Shown: positions 28,147-38,935 of the stretch, piece after piece
Layout: each line of letters opens with the position of its first letter
Numbering within the stretch: the first letter of the stretch is position 1
Notes under the pieces: generated by a model
Seen by the model: the letters and a program-made list of their open reading frames with translations, nothing else
Told to the model about the DNA's origin: nothing
Database searches by the model: none
Made by a program: the position numbers and the translations under genes
Assembly: GCF_001942335.1 (NCBI RefSeq)
Contig: NZ_MKKH01000012.1
Coordinates: 1-64,000 of the forward strand
Direction: 5' to 3'
Length of the DNA: 64,000 nt
Source of the DNA: Cellulosimicrobium sp. CUA-896
GTDB lineage: Bacteria; Actinomycetota; Actinomycetes; Actinomycetales; Cellulomonadaceae

Positions 28147-30301
28147 GCGTGGTCTCGGCGGGGCGGCGGACGACCGCCACGCCGCGCGGGTCGAGCAGGA
28201 GCGCACCGTCGCCCGGGCCCGAGGGCGTCAGGCGACGCCCGAGGAGGACGTCGCCCGCGACGTCGGGCACCTCGACGGGCTGCGCGGTGCGGTTGACGAG
28301 GAACCAGAACTCCTCGCTGCCGTCCGTCCGGACGGCCAGCTCGACGAGGCCGCGCGCCGCCGCGGGCAGCTCGCTGCGCACGCCGGCGTCCTCGAGCAGC
28401 CGGCCGAGCACGGGCGCGAGGCCCTCGCGGCCGAGGCGTGTCGAGACGTAGGCCGCGGAGCCGGTGCCGGCGCCCGTCGTCACGGGACGGCGCGTGATCG
28501 CCGCGCGACCCGCCTGCTCCCCGGTCTTGTACCAGCCGACCACCTCGACGGCCGGGTCGACGACGTCGACCGGCTCCGCCCACGTCGTGGCCTCGAGCTG
28601 AGCGCCGTCGACCTCCACCGTCACGGACTCGCCGTCGAGCAGCGGCGCGAACTCCTCGACGCGGACGCCGAGCAGGTCGCGCAGGGCGCCCGGGTAGCCG
28701 CCGAGCCAGGCGTGGTCGTCCTGGTCCACGACGCCCGAGAAGTACGTCGTCACGAGGTGCCCGCCGCCCTCGACGAAGGCGGTGAGCCGGTCGCGCAGCG
28801 CGGCCGGGACGACGTGCAGCACCGGCGCCACGACGACGTCGTAGCCCGTGAGGTCGGCCGCGACCGGCACGACGTCGGCCCGCACGCCGAGCGCGAGGAA
28901 CGCCGAGTACCAGTCGAGCGCCTCCTGGCGGTACCGCAGGCGGTCGGTCGGGTGCGAGTCCAGCTCGCTCGTCCACCACGAGTCCCAGTCGAAGACGATC
29001 GCGGCGCGGGCGGGAGCCTGGTCGCTGCCGGCGACGGGCGCCAGGTCGCGCAGCGTCGCGCCGAGGGCGACGACGTCGCGGAACAGCCGCGAGTGCTCGC
29101 CCGCGTGGGGGACCATGCCCGAGTGGTACTTCTCCGCGCCCGCCGCGGACTGGCGCCACTGGAAGTAGCAGACCGCGTCGGCGCCGTGCGCGACGTGCGT
29201 GAGCGAGTCGCGGGCGAGCTCCCCTGGCTTCTTCGCCACGTTCACGGGCTGCCAGTTCACCGCGCTCGTCGAGTGCTCCATGAGGAACCACGGGCGGTGG
29301 CGGGCGATGCCGCCGGTGAGGTTCGCGGAGAACGACAGCTCGTCGAGCGCCTGCGGCCCGGGCAGCACGTAGTGGTCGTTGGAGACGAAGTCGAGCTCGT
29401 CCGCCCACGCGGCGTAGTCCATGCCCTTGGTCTCGCCCATGACCATGAAGTTGGTCGTCACGGGGACGTCGGGCGTGGCGCGGCGCAGGATCGCGGCCTC
29501 GGCGCGCAGGTACTGCTGCAGCGCGTCGGACGAGAACCGCTTGAAGTCGAGCTGCTGCGTCGGGTTGGGGTGCGACGTCGTCAGGCGCGGCGGCAGGATC
29601 TGGTCCCAGTCGCTGTAGCGCTGCGACCAGAACGCGGTGCCCCACGCGGCGTTGAGCGCGTCGAGGGTCGTGTACCGCCCGCGCAGCCAGGTACGAAAGG
29701 CGTCGGCTGCGCTCTCGCTGTAGTCGTAGACGTTGTGGCACCCGAGCTCGTTCGACACGTGCCAGGCCACGAGCGCCGGGTGGTCGCCGTAGCGCTCGGC
29801 CATGCGTTCGACGAGGCGCAGCGCGTGCTCGCGGAAGACGGGCGACGTCGGGCGCCACTGCTGGCGTGCGCCCGGCCACAGGGTCTCGCCCGTCCGGGTC
29901 TGCGGGAGGACCTCGGGGTGCTTCGTCGTGAGCCACGGCGGCGGGGAGGCGGTCGCGGTGGCGAGGTCGACGGTGATGCCGTTCTCGTGCAGCAGGTCCA
30001 TGACCTCGTCGAGCCACGCGAAGTCCCACGTGTCCTCGGTCGGCTGGATCCGCGCCCAGGAGAAGATCGCGAGCGAGACCACGGTGACGCCGGCCTCGCG
30101 CATGAGCCGCACGTCCTCGGTCCAGACCTCGCGCGGCCACTGGTCCGGGTTGTAGTCCGCGCCGTACGACAGGCCGGACGGCGCGTGCTGGTCCGGGTGC
30201 GCGGGCTCGCCGGGGCGGGCGTGCGGGCCGGGTCGCCGCAGCCAGCGGTGGGGGACGGGGCCGTCGGCGGTGGCCGTCGGGCGGTCGGTGGTGCTCGACA
30301 C
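28139..30301 (-). CDS. GH42 beta-galactosidase
   Basis: Intracellular beta-galactosidase of 720 residues with no signal peptide. The N-terminal signature YGADYNPDQWPREVW is typical of GH42. The acid/base Glu is in WHVSNELGCHN and the nucleophile in WFLMEHSTSAVNW. The trimerisation domain (DYDVVVAPVLHVV) and the C-terminal beta domain are complete. The GTG at 30301 follows GAGGAG. It lies downstream of an ABC importer and upstream of the secreted GH30, so it probably trims imported galacto-oligosaccharides. Its stop is embedded in the inverted repeat at 28078-28146. Confidence 0.95.
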   Translation of the reverse strand: MSSTTDRPTATADGPVPHRWLRRPGPHARPGEPAHPDQHAPSGLSYGADYNPDQWPREVWTEDVRLMREAGVTVVSLAIFSWARIQPTEDTWDFAWLDEVMDLLHENGITVDLATATASPPPWLTTKHPEVLPQTRTGETLWPGARQQWRPTSPVFREHALRLVERMAERYGDHPALVAWHVSNELGCHNVYDYSESAADAFRTWLRGRYTTLDALNAAWGTAFWSQRYSDWDQILPPRLTTSHPNPTQQLDFKRFSSDALQQYLRAEAAILRRATPDVPVTTNFMVMGETKGMDYAAWADELDFVSNDHYVLPGPQALDELSFSANLTGGIARHRPWFLMEHSTSAVNWQPVNVAKKPGELARDSLTHVAHGADAVCYFQWRQSAAGAEKYHSGMVPHAGEHSRLFRDVVALGATLRDLAPVAGSDQAPARAAIVFDWDSWWTSELDSHPTDRLRYRQEALDWYSAFLALGVRADVVPVAADLTGYDVVVAPVLHVVPAALRDRLTAFVEGGGHLVTTYFSGVVDQDDHAWLGGYPGALRDLLGVRVEEFAPLLDGESVTVEVDGAQLEATTWAEPVDVVDPAVEVVGWYKTGEQAGRAAITRRPVTTGAGTGSAAYVSTRLGREGLAPVLGRLLEDAGVRSELPAAARGLVELAVRTDGSEEFWFLVNRTAQPVEVPDVAGDVLLGRRLTPSGPGDGALLLDPRGVAVVRRPAETTPR

Positions 30302-30365
30302 GAGAGGTGCTCCTCGGATGGTGCTCGGACGACGGCGTCGTGCGCCGTCGGGCGGTGACCGGAGA

Positions 30366-30396
30366 CCGGTGGCCGGGCGCGGGGCCCGGCCACCGG
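30366..30396 (-). terminator. Hairpin between binding-protein and GH42 genes
   Basis: CCGGTGGCCGGGC (30366-30378) pairs with GCCCGGCCACCGG (30384-30396), a 13-bp stem with a 5-nt loop, 7 bases after the binding-protein stop. It may lower expression of the downstream enzymes or protect the upstream message. Confidence 0.65.
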
Positions 30397-30402
30397 CGGA
30401 CG

Positions 30403-31746
30403 TCACTCGTTGACGGTGAAGCCCTGCTCCTGGCCGTAGGCCACGGAGGCGTCCTGCCAGTCCTGCAGGCCCTGGGTCAGCGGCGTGCCGGAGACGTACG
30501 CCTGGCCCACCGTGTCGTTGAAGATCGAGTTCGCGTACACCTGGAACGGCAGGTACTCCCAGCCCTCGACGACGTTCGCCGCGGACTCCGCGAGGACCTC
30601 GTTGATCTGCTGGCCGCCGAAGTACTCGGACTCGTAGGACTGGAACTCGTCCGACTCGAGCTCGGCCGTCGTGGCGGGGAAGGCGCCGCCGTCGACGCGC
30701 GTCTGGACGCCGTCCCCGGCGTTCGCGTACTCGAGGAAGGCGTAGGCGAGCGCCTGGTTCTCGCTCGCGGCCGGCACGGACAGCGCGGAGCCGCCGTTCT
30801 CGGCGCTCGCGGAGGCGCCCTCCTCCCACTGCGGGAGCGGCGCGACGCGCCACGTGCCGGCGCCGTCCGGCACGCCGGACTCGAGGTTGGCCGGCATCCA
30901 CGCGCCGATCGCGAGCGTCGCGATCGTCCCGTTGCCGAGACCCTGGTACCACTCGTCGCTCCACGAGCTGACGGGCGCGAGGAGGTCCTCGTCGATGAGC
31001 GTCTGCCACGTCTCGGCGAACTGCGTGCTGCCCTCGTCACCGAGGTCGACCGTCACGTCCGTGCCGTCGACCTGGAACGGCTGGCCGCCGGCCTGCCAGA
31101 TGAGCGACGTCGTGAAGCCGGCGTCGCCCGTGTCGTTGGTGATGTACACGTTCGGGTCCGCGGCGTGCAGGGCGCGCGCCGCCTCGACGAAGCCGTCCCA
31201 CGTCGTCGGCACCTCGACGCCGTGCTGCGCGAAGACCTCCTCGTTGTAGAACAGCGCCATCGGGCCGGAGTCCATCGGCAGGCCGTAGACGCCCTCGCCC
31301 TGCTGGACGGAGCTCCACGGGCCCGGGGTGAAGGTGCCGTCGAGCTCGTCGGCGCCGAACGCCGAGAGGTCCGCGACCGACTCCGAGAGCGCGAACTGGG
31401 GCAGCGCGTAGTACTCGACCTGCGCGACGTCGGGCACGCCCCGGCCGGCCGCGATCGCGTTTTGCAGGGCGGTGTACTGGTCGTTGCCGGTGCCGGCGTT
31501 GACCAGCTCGACGTCGACGTCCGGGTGCTCGGCCTCGAAGTCGGCGACGACCTGCTCGAGCGTGGGCTCCCAGGCCCACACGGTCAGGCTGCCGCCCTCC
31601 TCGAGGGCGGCCGCGACGTCGTCGGCGGACCCGCCGGAGCCGGAGTCCGAGCCGGAGTCGCCGCCGCCGGAGCAGGCGGCCAGGCCGAGCGCGACGACGC
31701 CGGTGGCGGCGACGGCCCGCAGGGTGCGGGTGGTGCGGATGGACAT
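30403..31746 (-). CDS. Sugar-binding lipoprotein of an ABC importer
   Basis: Extracellular family 1 solute-binding protein of 447 residues. The ATG at 31746 starts a signal peptide ending in the lipobox LGLAACSGG, followed by a Gly/Ser linker. The body has SLTVWAWEPTLEQVV, DVAQVEYYALPQFAL, GLPMDSGPMALFYN and WYQGLGNGTIATLAIGAW, usual for oligosaccharide-binding proteins. It is third in an operon with two permeases. The galactan enzymes downstream suggest galacto-oligosaccharides as ligand, by inference. Confidence 0.92.
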   Translation of the reverse strand: MSIRTTRTLRAVAATGVVALGLAACSGGGDSGSDSGSGGSADDVAAALEEGGSLTVWAWEPTLEQVVADFEAEHPDVDVELVNAGTGNDQYTALQNAIAAGRGVPDVAQVEYYALPQFALSESVADLSAFGADELDGTFTPGPWSSVQQGEGVYGLPMDSGPMALFYNEEVFAQHGVEVPTTWDGFVEAARALHAADPNVYITNDTGDAGFTTSLIWQAGGQPFQVDGTDVTVDLGDEGSTQFAETWQTLIDEDLLAPVSSWSDEWYQGLGNGTIATLAIGAWMPANLESGVPDGAGTWRVAPLPQWEEGASASAENGGSALSVPAASENQALAYAFLEYANAGDGVQTRVDGGAFPATTAELESDEFQSYESEYFGGQQINEVLAESAANVVEGWEYLPFQVYANSIFNDTVGQAYVSGTPLTQGLQDWQDASVAYGQEQGFTVNE

Positions 31747-31811
31747 GGGTGTTCCTCTCACTTCGTCGTCAGACGGATGGGTGGTGCGGGTGGGGTGCGC
31801 CGAGGCGCGGG

Positions 31812-32761
31812 TCACTCCTTGACGGAGCCCGCCGCGAGGCCGGACTGCCAGTAGCGCTGGAGGAGGAGGAAGGCCACGACGAGCGGCAGGATCGTCAGCA
31901 GCGACCCGGTGATGACGAGGTCGAAGATCGCCTCGCCGCCGGCCGTCGCCGCCTGCGCGTTCCACGCGTTCAGGCCGAGCGTGAGCGGGTACCACGTCGG
32001 GTCCTTGAGCATGATGAGCGGCAGGAAGTAGTTGTTCCACGTCGCGACCATCGTGAAGAGCAGGACGGTGACGATCCCCGGCGCGAGCAGCGGGAGGGAG
32101 ACCTGGTAGAACGTGCGGAACTCGCTCGAGCCGTCGACGCGGGCGCCTCAAGCAGCTCGGTGGGGATCGCCTCGGCGGCGAAGACCCACATGAGGTAGAG
32201 GCCGAACGGCGAGATGAGCGACGGGATGATCACGGCCCAGGGCGTGTTCGTCAGGCCCATCTGGCTGAACATGAGGAACGTCGGGACGGCGAGGGCCGTG
32301 CCGGGCACGGCGACCGCGCCGATGACGATCGCGAAGACGCCCCGCTTGCCGGGGAAGGTGAACTTCGCCAGCGCGTAGCCGCCGAGGACGGCGAGGAACG
32401 TCGCACCGCCGGCGCCGAGCACGACGTACAGGACCGTGTTGACGAACCAGCGGCCGAAGATGCCGTCGTCGTAGGTCACGGTCCGGGCGATGTTGTCGAA
32501 CAGCGCGAAGTCGCCGCTGAACCACAGGCCGAAGGACGAGAACAGGCTCGACTGCGTCTTCGTCGCGTTGACGACCAGCCAGAACAGCGGGACGAGCGAG
32601 TAGAGGAGCACGACGCCGCTGAGGACGGTGAGCAGCGTGCTGCGGCGGGGCCGGGCGACGCTGTGCGGCGCGCGCGAGCGCATCCGGACGGGCTTGCGCG
32701 GCGGCGGCCCGACGACGGGCACGGCGGACGGGTGCGGGCTGGTGGGAGTCGTCGCAGACAC
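31812..32761 (-). CDS. Sugar ABC transporter permease, MalG type (one frameshift)
   Basis: Membrane subunit of about 316 residues after restoring one G near 32140-32146. The GTG at 32761 is 2 bp past the stop of the MalF-type gene. Membrane helices begin with LLTVLSGVVLLYSLVPLFWLV. The break falls inside the EAA loop (IPTELLEA, then ARVDGSSEFRTF), which must be intact to contact the ATPase, so the sequence as given would not work. It ends with LLQRYWQSGLAAGSVKE, a normal MalG C-terminus. Confidence 0.87.
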
Positions 32762-32763
32762 GG

Positions 32764-33699
32764 TCAGGCCTCCTTGCGCATGCCGCGCAGCTGGACGACG
32801 TAGGCCACGATCATCGTGAGGACGCCCATGATGATGGCGACGGTCGCCGAGTAGTTGTACTGCTGGCCGGAGAACGACAGCGAGTAGGCGTACAGGTTCG
32901 GGGTGAAGTACGTCGTGATGGCGTTCGGGGCCAGGCTCTGCAGGATGCTCGGCTCGTTGAAGAGCTGGAACGAGCCGATGATCGAGAAGATCGTCGCGAT
33001 GACGAGCGAGCCGCGGATCGCGGGGATCTTGATGGCCCGCACGACCTGCCACTGGCTCGCGCCGTCGAGCTCGGCCGCCTCGTAGAGCGACGTCGGGATG
33101 ACGCGCAGCGCCGAGTAGAAGATGAGCATGTTGTAGCCGACGAACTCCCAGGTCACGATGTTGCCGATCGCGAGGAGCACCCAGTCCGGGGACAGCGGGT
33201 TGGGGATCGACGTGCCGAGCGCGTCGTTGATGTTCCCGACGAGACCGAACCGCGTGCCGTACATGAAGCCCCACATGAGCGTCGCGACGACGGCGGGAAC
33301 GGCGTAGGGCAGGAAGATCGAGATGCGGAAGAAGTTCTTGCCGTACAGGCGACCGCTGTCGATCGCGAGCGCGATCAGCAGCGCGATGCCGAGCATGATC
33401 GGCACCTGGACGAGCAGGAAGAGGCCGACGCGCGTGACGCCCGACCAGAACTGCGGGTCGGAGAACGCCCGGGCGTAGTTGTCGAACCCGACGAACTGCG
33501 TGCCGCCCACCATCTGCGTGCGGAACAGGCTGAGGTAGATCGAGTACGCGATCGGGGCGAGGAAGACGAGCGCGAAGACCGCCATGAAGGGGCCCACGAA
33601 GCCCCACCCGATCCACGAGCGCCGTCGGCGCCGGGTCGGGCGGGAAGAGTCGACCGGTGGTACGTCGGAGACCACCACGGGTGGGGACGTCGTCGTCAT
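32764..33699 (-). CDS. Sugar ABC transporter permease, MalF type
   Basis: Membrane subunit of 311 residues, first gene of the galactan-import operon. The ATG at 33699 follows GAGGACGAGGAAGC. An Arg-rich N-terminus precedes the first helix (FVGPFMAVFALVFLAPIAY). The EAA loop is LYEAAELDGASQWQVVRAIK. No ATPase is encoded in the operon. The two LacI operators at 33744-33791 lie 45-92 bp upstream of the start codon. Confidence 0.92.
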   Translation of the reverse strand: MTTTSPPVVVSDVPPVDSSRPTRRRRRSWIGWGFVGPFMAVFALVFLAPIAYSIYLSLFRTQMVGGTQFVGFDNYARAFSDPQFWSGVTRVGLFLLVQVPIMLGIALLIALAIDSGRLYGKNFFRISIFLPYAVPAVVATLMWGFMYGTRFGLVGNINDALGTSIPNPLSPDWVLLAIGNIVTWEFVGYNMLIFYSALRVIPTSLYEAAELDGASQWQVVRAIKIPAIRGSLVIATIFSIIGSFQLFNEPSILQSLAPNAITTYFTPNLYAYSLSFSGQQYNYSATVAIIMGVLTMIVAYVVQLRGMRKEA

Positions 33700-33743
33700 G
33701 CTGCTTCCTCGTCCTCGGGGCGGGTGACGCTGTCGTCGCCCGG

Positions 33744-33757
33744 TGTTTACGTAAACA
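33744..33757. promoter_or_regulatory. LacI operator 1
   Basis: TGTTTACGTAAACA is a perfect 14-bp palindrome with a central CG, in the gap between the ABC operon and the divergent LacI gene. It pairs with a second site 34 bp away. Confidence 0.85.
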
Positions 33758-33777
33758 TCAGCATGCACGACACTCGA

Positions 33778-33791
33778 TGTTTGCGCAAACA
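33778..33791. promoter_or_regulatory. LacI operator 2
   Basis: TGTTTGCGCAAACA is a perfect palindrome that differs from operator 1 only at the two positions flanking the central CG. The pair of sites suggests cooperative binding by the LacI protein encoded at 33903-34991. Confidence 0.85.
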
Positions 33792-33902
33792 TCACGTACG
33801 GTGGTCCCGACGGTCCCACGGTGGTGACCGGCGTACGCGAAGGCCCCGGGACGAGGGGTCGGCTCGCGGGCACCGAGGCTCGCAGGGAGGACCACGAGGA
33901 CG

Positions 33903-34991
33903 ATGACGACGACGGACCGGCTCGACGAGGACGTCCCCGCCACCACGGCGCCCGTCGTGACGAGGACGCCGCCGGTGCTGCCCGTGCGCCGGGTCTCGAT
34001 GGCCGACGTCGCGCGCCGCGCCGGGGTCTCGGCGCAGACGGTCTCCCGGGTGTCGAACGGGCACCCCGGCGTCGTGGCGGCGACGCGGTCGCGCGTGCTC
34101 GACGCGATGGCGGAGCTCGGCTACCGCCCGAACAGCGCGGCGCGCGCGCTGAAGAGCGGGAGCTTCCGCACCATCGGCGTCATCCTGTTCTCGCTCGGCA
34201 CGACGGGCAACGTCCGCACCCTCGAGGCGATCGCCGCCTCGGCCGCCGCCGAGGGGTACGCCATCACCGTCATCCCCGTGGAGGCGCCGACGCAGGACGG
34301 CGTCCACGGGGCGTTCACGCGCCTCGGGGAGCTCGCGGTCGACGCGATCATCCTGCTCATGGAGGTCCACCTGCTCGACGTCGCGCAGGTGAGCCTGCCG
34401 CCCGGCGTCGAGGTCGTGGTCGCGGACTCCGACGCCGGCGACCGGTACGCGGTCGTGGACACCGACCAGGCCGACGGCTCCCGGCAGGCGGTCGAGCACC
34501 TGCTCGACCTCGGCCACGCCACGGTCCACCACCTCGCCGGGCCCGCGCACTCGTTCGCCGCCGAGCGGCGAGCGGACGCGTGGCGCCGGACGCTGGAGGC
34601 CGCGGGCCGTGCCGTGCCGCCCGTCGAGCACGGCGACTGGTCCGCCGCGTCCGGGTACGAGGCGGGGCGCCGGCTCGCCGGGCGCGCCGACTGCACCGCG
34701 GTGTTCGTCGCCAACGACCAGATGGCGCTGGGGCTCCTGCGCGCGCTGCACGACGCGGGGCGTCGCGTGCCCGAGGACGTGAGCGTGGTCGGGTTCGACG
34801 ACCTGCCCGAGTCGGGCGAGTTCCTGCCGCCGCTCACGACCGTCCACCAGGACTTCGCGGAGGTCGGGCGGCGCTGCGTCGCGCAGGTGCTGCGCCAGGT
34901 CCGCGAGGGTGTGCACGAGACGGGGACGCGCCTCGTGCCCACCCGCCTCGTCCGGCGCGCGAGCACGGCGCCGGCGCCGGGCGGGCGCTGA
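33903..34991 (+). CDS. LacI-family regulator of the galactan locus
   Basis: Repressor of 362 residues. After an N-terminal extension of about 30 residues the helix-turn-helix reads SMADVARRAGVSAQTVSRVS, then the hinge NSAARALKSG. The core has VFVANDQMALGLL and VVGFDDLPESGEFLPPLTTV. The ATG at 33903 follows GGGAGGACC. It is divergent from the ABC/GH42/GH30 genes and faces two perfect operators, so it very likely represses them until a galacto-oligosaccharide is present. Inducer identity is inference. Confidence 0.92.
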   Translation: MTTTDRLDEDVPATTAPVVTRTPPVLPVRRVSMADVARRAGVSAQTVSRVSNGHPGVVAATRSRVLDAMAELGYRPNSAARALKSGSFRTIGVILFSLGTTGNVRTLEAIAASAAAEGYAITVIPVEAPTQDGVHGAFTRLGELAVDAIILLMEVHLLDVAQVSLPPGVEVVVADSDAGDRYAVVDTDQADGSRQAVEHLLDLGHATVHHLAGPAHSFAAERRADAWRRTLEAAGRAVPPVEHGDWSAASGYEAGRRLAGRADCTAVFVANDQMALGLLRALHDAGRRVPEDVSVVGFDDLPESGEFLPPLTTVHQDFAEVGRRCVAQVLRQVREGVHETGTRLVPTRLVRRASTAPAPGGR

Positions 34992-35029
34992 CGGGTACTG
35001 AGCTGACGGGTACCGAGGGGTACCGAGGC
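34987..35029. repeat. Short tandem repeat at the end of the LacI gene
   Basis: GCTGACGGGTAC is repeated at 34987 and 35002 with a partial third unit, GGTACCGAGG, repeated at about 35009 and 35019. The first copy includes the LacI stop codon. Confidence 0.5.
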
Positions 35030-35049
35030 GCACGGACGGGCGCGCCCCG

Positions 35050-35534
35050 TCAGTCCTGCGGCGGCTGCACGCGCAGCGACCCTCGCCGCTCGTGGCGGGC
35101 GCGGGACGCGGCGTGCGCCTCCCGCAGGAGCCGCAGCACGAGGGCACCGGTCCGCTCGCCGGGGTTCACGACGGCGACCCAGCCTGGGCGGCGTAGGCGG
35201 GGTGGGGGACGACGACGTCGGCGGCCGTGAGGTTCGGCGGCAGCACGACGTCGCGGGGCTCGGCCCCGAGCAGGTCGCGGAACGTCGCGCGGTCGACGTG
35301 GACGTTGACCCGCCACCGCCCGGCGGGGTCGAGGTCGCACGCGTCGTCGCCGGGGTAGTCCTTGGTGACGACGGTGCCGTACGGCTGCTCGCGCTCCGGG
35401 ACCGTGCCGTCGGGTGCGTGGTAGAAGAACGCGTCGCCCCACGCGAGCTCGGGCGCGCCGCTGCCGGGTCCGGGCAGGAGGACGAGCGCCCCGTCGAACG
35501 TCCGGACCGTGCCGATGATCTGCTCCCTGTCCAT
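35050..35534 (-). CDS. DUF6194-like protein (one frameshift)
   Basis: Small protein of about 161 residues after restoring one G near 35182-35184, where PAYAAQ should continue as GWVAVVNPG. Visible features include FFYHAPDGTVPEREQPYGTVVTKDYPGD, given here only by its key parts HAPDGT and YGTVVTKDYPG, and a Trp/Asn-rich middle (RWRVNVHVDRATFRDLLG). It matches my recollection of the DUF6194 family, for which no function is established. It is divergent from the double-MerR gene with a 53-bp gap. Confidence 0.65.
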
Positions 35535-35587
35535 ACTTCGAGCATGACGTTGAAGTGCTCGCGTGGGGTCGACCGAGGCGATCGCTG

Positions 35588-36400
<813 letters not shown>

Positions 36401-36405
36401 GCCCG

Positions 36406-37649
36406 TCAGTCGCCCTCGACCCACGCCGCGGGGTGCTCGACGACGCGGCGCAGCACCTCGCGCGCGCCGCCCGTCATCGCGGCGTGGTCGCCGACGGGCG
36501 CCGCGTCCACCCGGACGTCGGCCCACGGCGCGGCGAGCACGCGGTCGCGCAGCTCGGCCTCGACGGGGCCGCGCAGGTGCGCCAGCAGCGGCGGGTAGAT
36601 GCCGCCGAGGAGCACCGTCTCGATGTCGACGAGGTTGACGTAGTCGGCCAGCGCGCTCCCGAGCGCCCGGCCCGCGAGGGCGACGGCCGCGAGCGCGTCG
36701 GGCGCCCGGCGTCGAGCGCGGCGACGAGGTCCGACGTCTCGGCGGTCGTGGCGAGGCCGGCTCCGCGCAGCAGGGCGTCCTTGCCGGCGTACTGCTCGAG
36801 GCACCCCGTCGCGCCGCAGCGGCAGCGCGGGCCGCGCGGGTCGACGACGACGTGGCCGATCTCGCCCGCCCAGCCGTGCCCGCCGTGGAAGAGGCGCCGG
36901 TCCACGACGATCGCGGAGCCGATCCCGACGTCGCCGGACACGTACAGGTACGACGTCGGGGCGGCCGGCGCGCTCCCGGCGCCGGGCACCACGGTGCGCC
37001 CCGACTGGGCGAGCGCCGCGAGCTTGGCCTCGTTGGCGACCGTGACGGGGACGCCGTGCGGCGTGCCGTCGTCGAGGCCGAGGGAGGGGACCGGGTCGAG
37101 GCGCGTCCAGCCGAGGTTCGGCGCGACGACCAGGCCGCCGGTCCGCACGTCGACGAGGCCGGGCAGCGCGAGCGTCGCGCCGGCGACCGTCATGCCGTCG
37201 GCGGTCACCGTGTCCACCAGGTCCCGGGCGATGCGTCCGAGCCGGGCGAGGACGAGGTCCGGGTCGCTGTCGTGCAGGTCGTCCGGCTCGACGTGCTCGG
37301 CGACGACGGCGCCCGTCAGGTCGAGCACGCGCCCGCCGAGGTGGTCGACGTTGACCTCCAGGCCCAGGCCGACGACCGTCCGCGGCGCGGGAGCGAGGGG
37401 CACGGCCGGGCGGCCCGCGCGCTGCGGGGCGAGCGGAGGCAGCTCGGCGACGATCCGGGCCGCGACGAGCCGGTCGACGAGCGTCGAGACGGTCGCGCGG
37501 GTGAGCCCGCTGGCCGCGGCGATGTCGGCGCGCGAGCAGGGCGCGGGGGACTCGAGCACGGCGCGGGCGACGAGCGCGAGGTTGTGCTCGCGGAGCGACG
37601 CCTGCCGGGCTGCGGACTGACCCGTGCGGGTCGCTGCGGCGCGGTTCAC
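36406..37649 (-). CDS. xylR: ROK-family repressor of xylose genes, XylR-like (one frameshift)
   Basis: About 414 residues after restoring one G near 36704-36709. The N-terminal winged helix reads SRADIAAASGLTRATVSTLVDRL. The ROK sugar-binding core has LPGLVDVRTGGLVVAPNLGW, GDVGIGSAIVV, GWAGEIGH and the zinc motif CRCGATGCLEQY. Frame is lost in AALDAG and resumes at DALAAVALAGRALG. It is divergent from xylA, the standard place for the xylose repressor in actinobacteria, so it most likely binds in the 103-bp gap and is released by xylose. Confidence 0.85.
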
Positions 37650-37652
37650 GCC

Positions 37653-37681
37653 TTGACCCTACCGATCCTGGCGCATAAGTT
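37653..37681 (+). promoter_or_regulatory. Sigma-70-type promoter of xylAB
   Basis: TTGACC (37653-37658), a 17-bp spacer and TAAGTT (37676-37681) give a good match to the principal sigma factor consensus, about 70 bp before the xylA start. It lies in the xylR-xylA gap, where the repressor could block it. Confidence 0.6.
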
Positions 37682-37752
37682 CAGCCGTACGACAAAAAGG
37701 GGGCGCGACCGTCGCGCCATCCGACGAGATTCTCGAGGACGAGGAGACCACC

Positions 37753-38934
37753 GTGGCCGACGAGCCGACGCAGGACATCAACTTCTCCTTCGGTCTGTGG
37801 ACCGTGGGCTGGACCGCGCAGGACCAGTTCGGCAGCGCGAGCCGCCCCGAGCTGGACCCGGCCGACTCCGTGCGGCGCCTCGCCGAGGTGGGCGCGTGGG
37901 GCTTCACGTTCCACGACGACGACGTGGTGCCCTTCGGCTCCGACGACGCCGAGCGCACGAAGCGTCTCGGCGCCGTGCGCAAGGCCGCGGAGGAGACCGG
38001 CCTCGTCATCGAGATGGTGACGACGAACCTGTTCAGCCACCCCGTGTTCAAGGACGGCGGTCTCACGTCGAACGACCGCGGCGTGCGCCGCTACGCGCTG
38101 CGCAAGGTGCTGCGCAACGTCGACCTCACCGCCGAGCTCGGCGCGAAGACGTTCGTCATGTGGGGCGGGCGCGAGGGCACCGAGTACGACGGCGCCAAGG
38201 ACCTGAACTCCGCGCACGAGCGGTACGCCGAGGGCCTCGACCTGACCGCGGCGTACATCAAGGAGAAGGGCTACGACCTCAAGATCGCCCTCGAGCCGAA
38301 GCCGAACGAGCCCCGCGGCGACATCTTCCTCCCGACGATCGGCCACGCGCTCGGCCTCATCGCCAAGCTCGACAACGGCGACATCGTGGGCCTCAACCCG
38401 GAGACGGGCCACGAGCAGATGGCGGGCCTGAACTACACGCACGGCCTCGCGCAGGCGCTGTGGGCCGGCAAGCTCTTCCACATCGACCTCAACGGCCAGC
38501 GCTCGATCAAGTACGACCAGGACCTCGTGTTCGGCCACGGCGACCTGCTGTCGGCGTTCTTCACGGTCGACCTGCTGGAGAACGGCTTCCCGAACGGCGG
38601 CCCGCGCTACACCGGCCCGCGGCACTTCGACTACAAGCCGTCGCGCACCGAGAACGAGGTCGGCGTGTGGGACTCCGCGCGCGCCAACATGGAGACCTAC
38701 CGCCTCCTCGCGCGCAAGGCCGCCGCGTACCGCGCCGACAGCCGCGTCCAGGAGGCGTTCGCCCACTCCGGCGTCTTCGAGCTCGGGCAGCCGACGCTCG
38801 CCGCCGGCGAGTCGGTGGCCGACCTGCTCGCGGACCGCAGCGCGTACGAGGACTTCGACGTCGACGCCGCGGCGAACCGCGACTTCGGCTTCGTGCGCCT
38901 CAACCAGCTCGCGCTCGAGCACCTCATCGGCTGA
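37753..38934 (+). CDS. xylA: Xylose isomerase
   Basis: Cytosolic enzyme of 393 residues converting D-xylose to D-xylulose. It is the short (class I) type found in actinobacteria. Diagnostic stretches are [30 protein letters not shown] (catalytic His), [23 protein letters not shown] (metal Glu) and [17 protein letters not shown] (metal Asp residues). The GTG at 37753 follows GAGGAG. The gene xylB begins 2 bp after its stop. Confidence 0.98.
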   Translation: MADEPTQDINFSFGLWTVGWTAQDQFGSASRPELDPADSVRRLAEVGAWGFTFHDDDVVPFGSDDAERTKRLGAVRKAAEETGLVIEMVTTNLFSHPVFKDGGLTSNDRGVRRYALRKVLRNVDLTAELGAKTFVMWGGREGTEYDGAKDLNSAHERYAEGLDLTAAYIKEKGYDLKIALEPKPNEPRGDIFLPTIGHALGLIAKLDNGDIVGLNPETGHEQMAGLNYTHGLAQALWAGKLFHIDLNGQRSIKYDQDLVFGHGDLLSAFFTVDLLENGFPNGGPRYTGPRHFDYKPSRTENEVGVWDSARANMETYRLLARKAAAYRADSRVQEAFAHSGVFELGQPTLAAGESVADLLADRSAYEDFDVDAAANRDFGFVRLNQLALEHLIG

Positions 38935-38935
38935 C

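Noticed and set aside
35035..35051. Terminator between the LacI and DUF6194 genes
   Set aside because: GACGGG/CCCGTC gives only a 6-bp stem and overlaps the DUF6194 stop; too weak to call.
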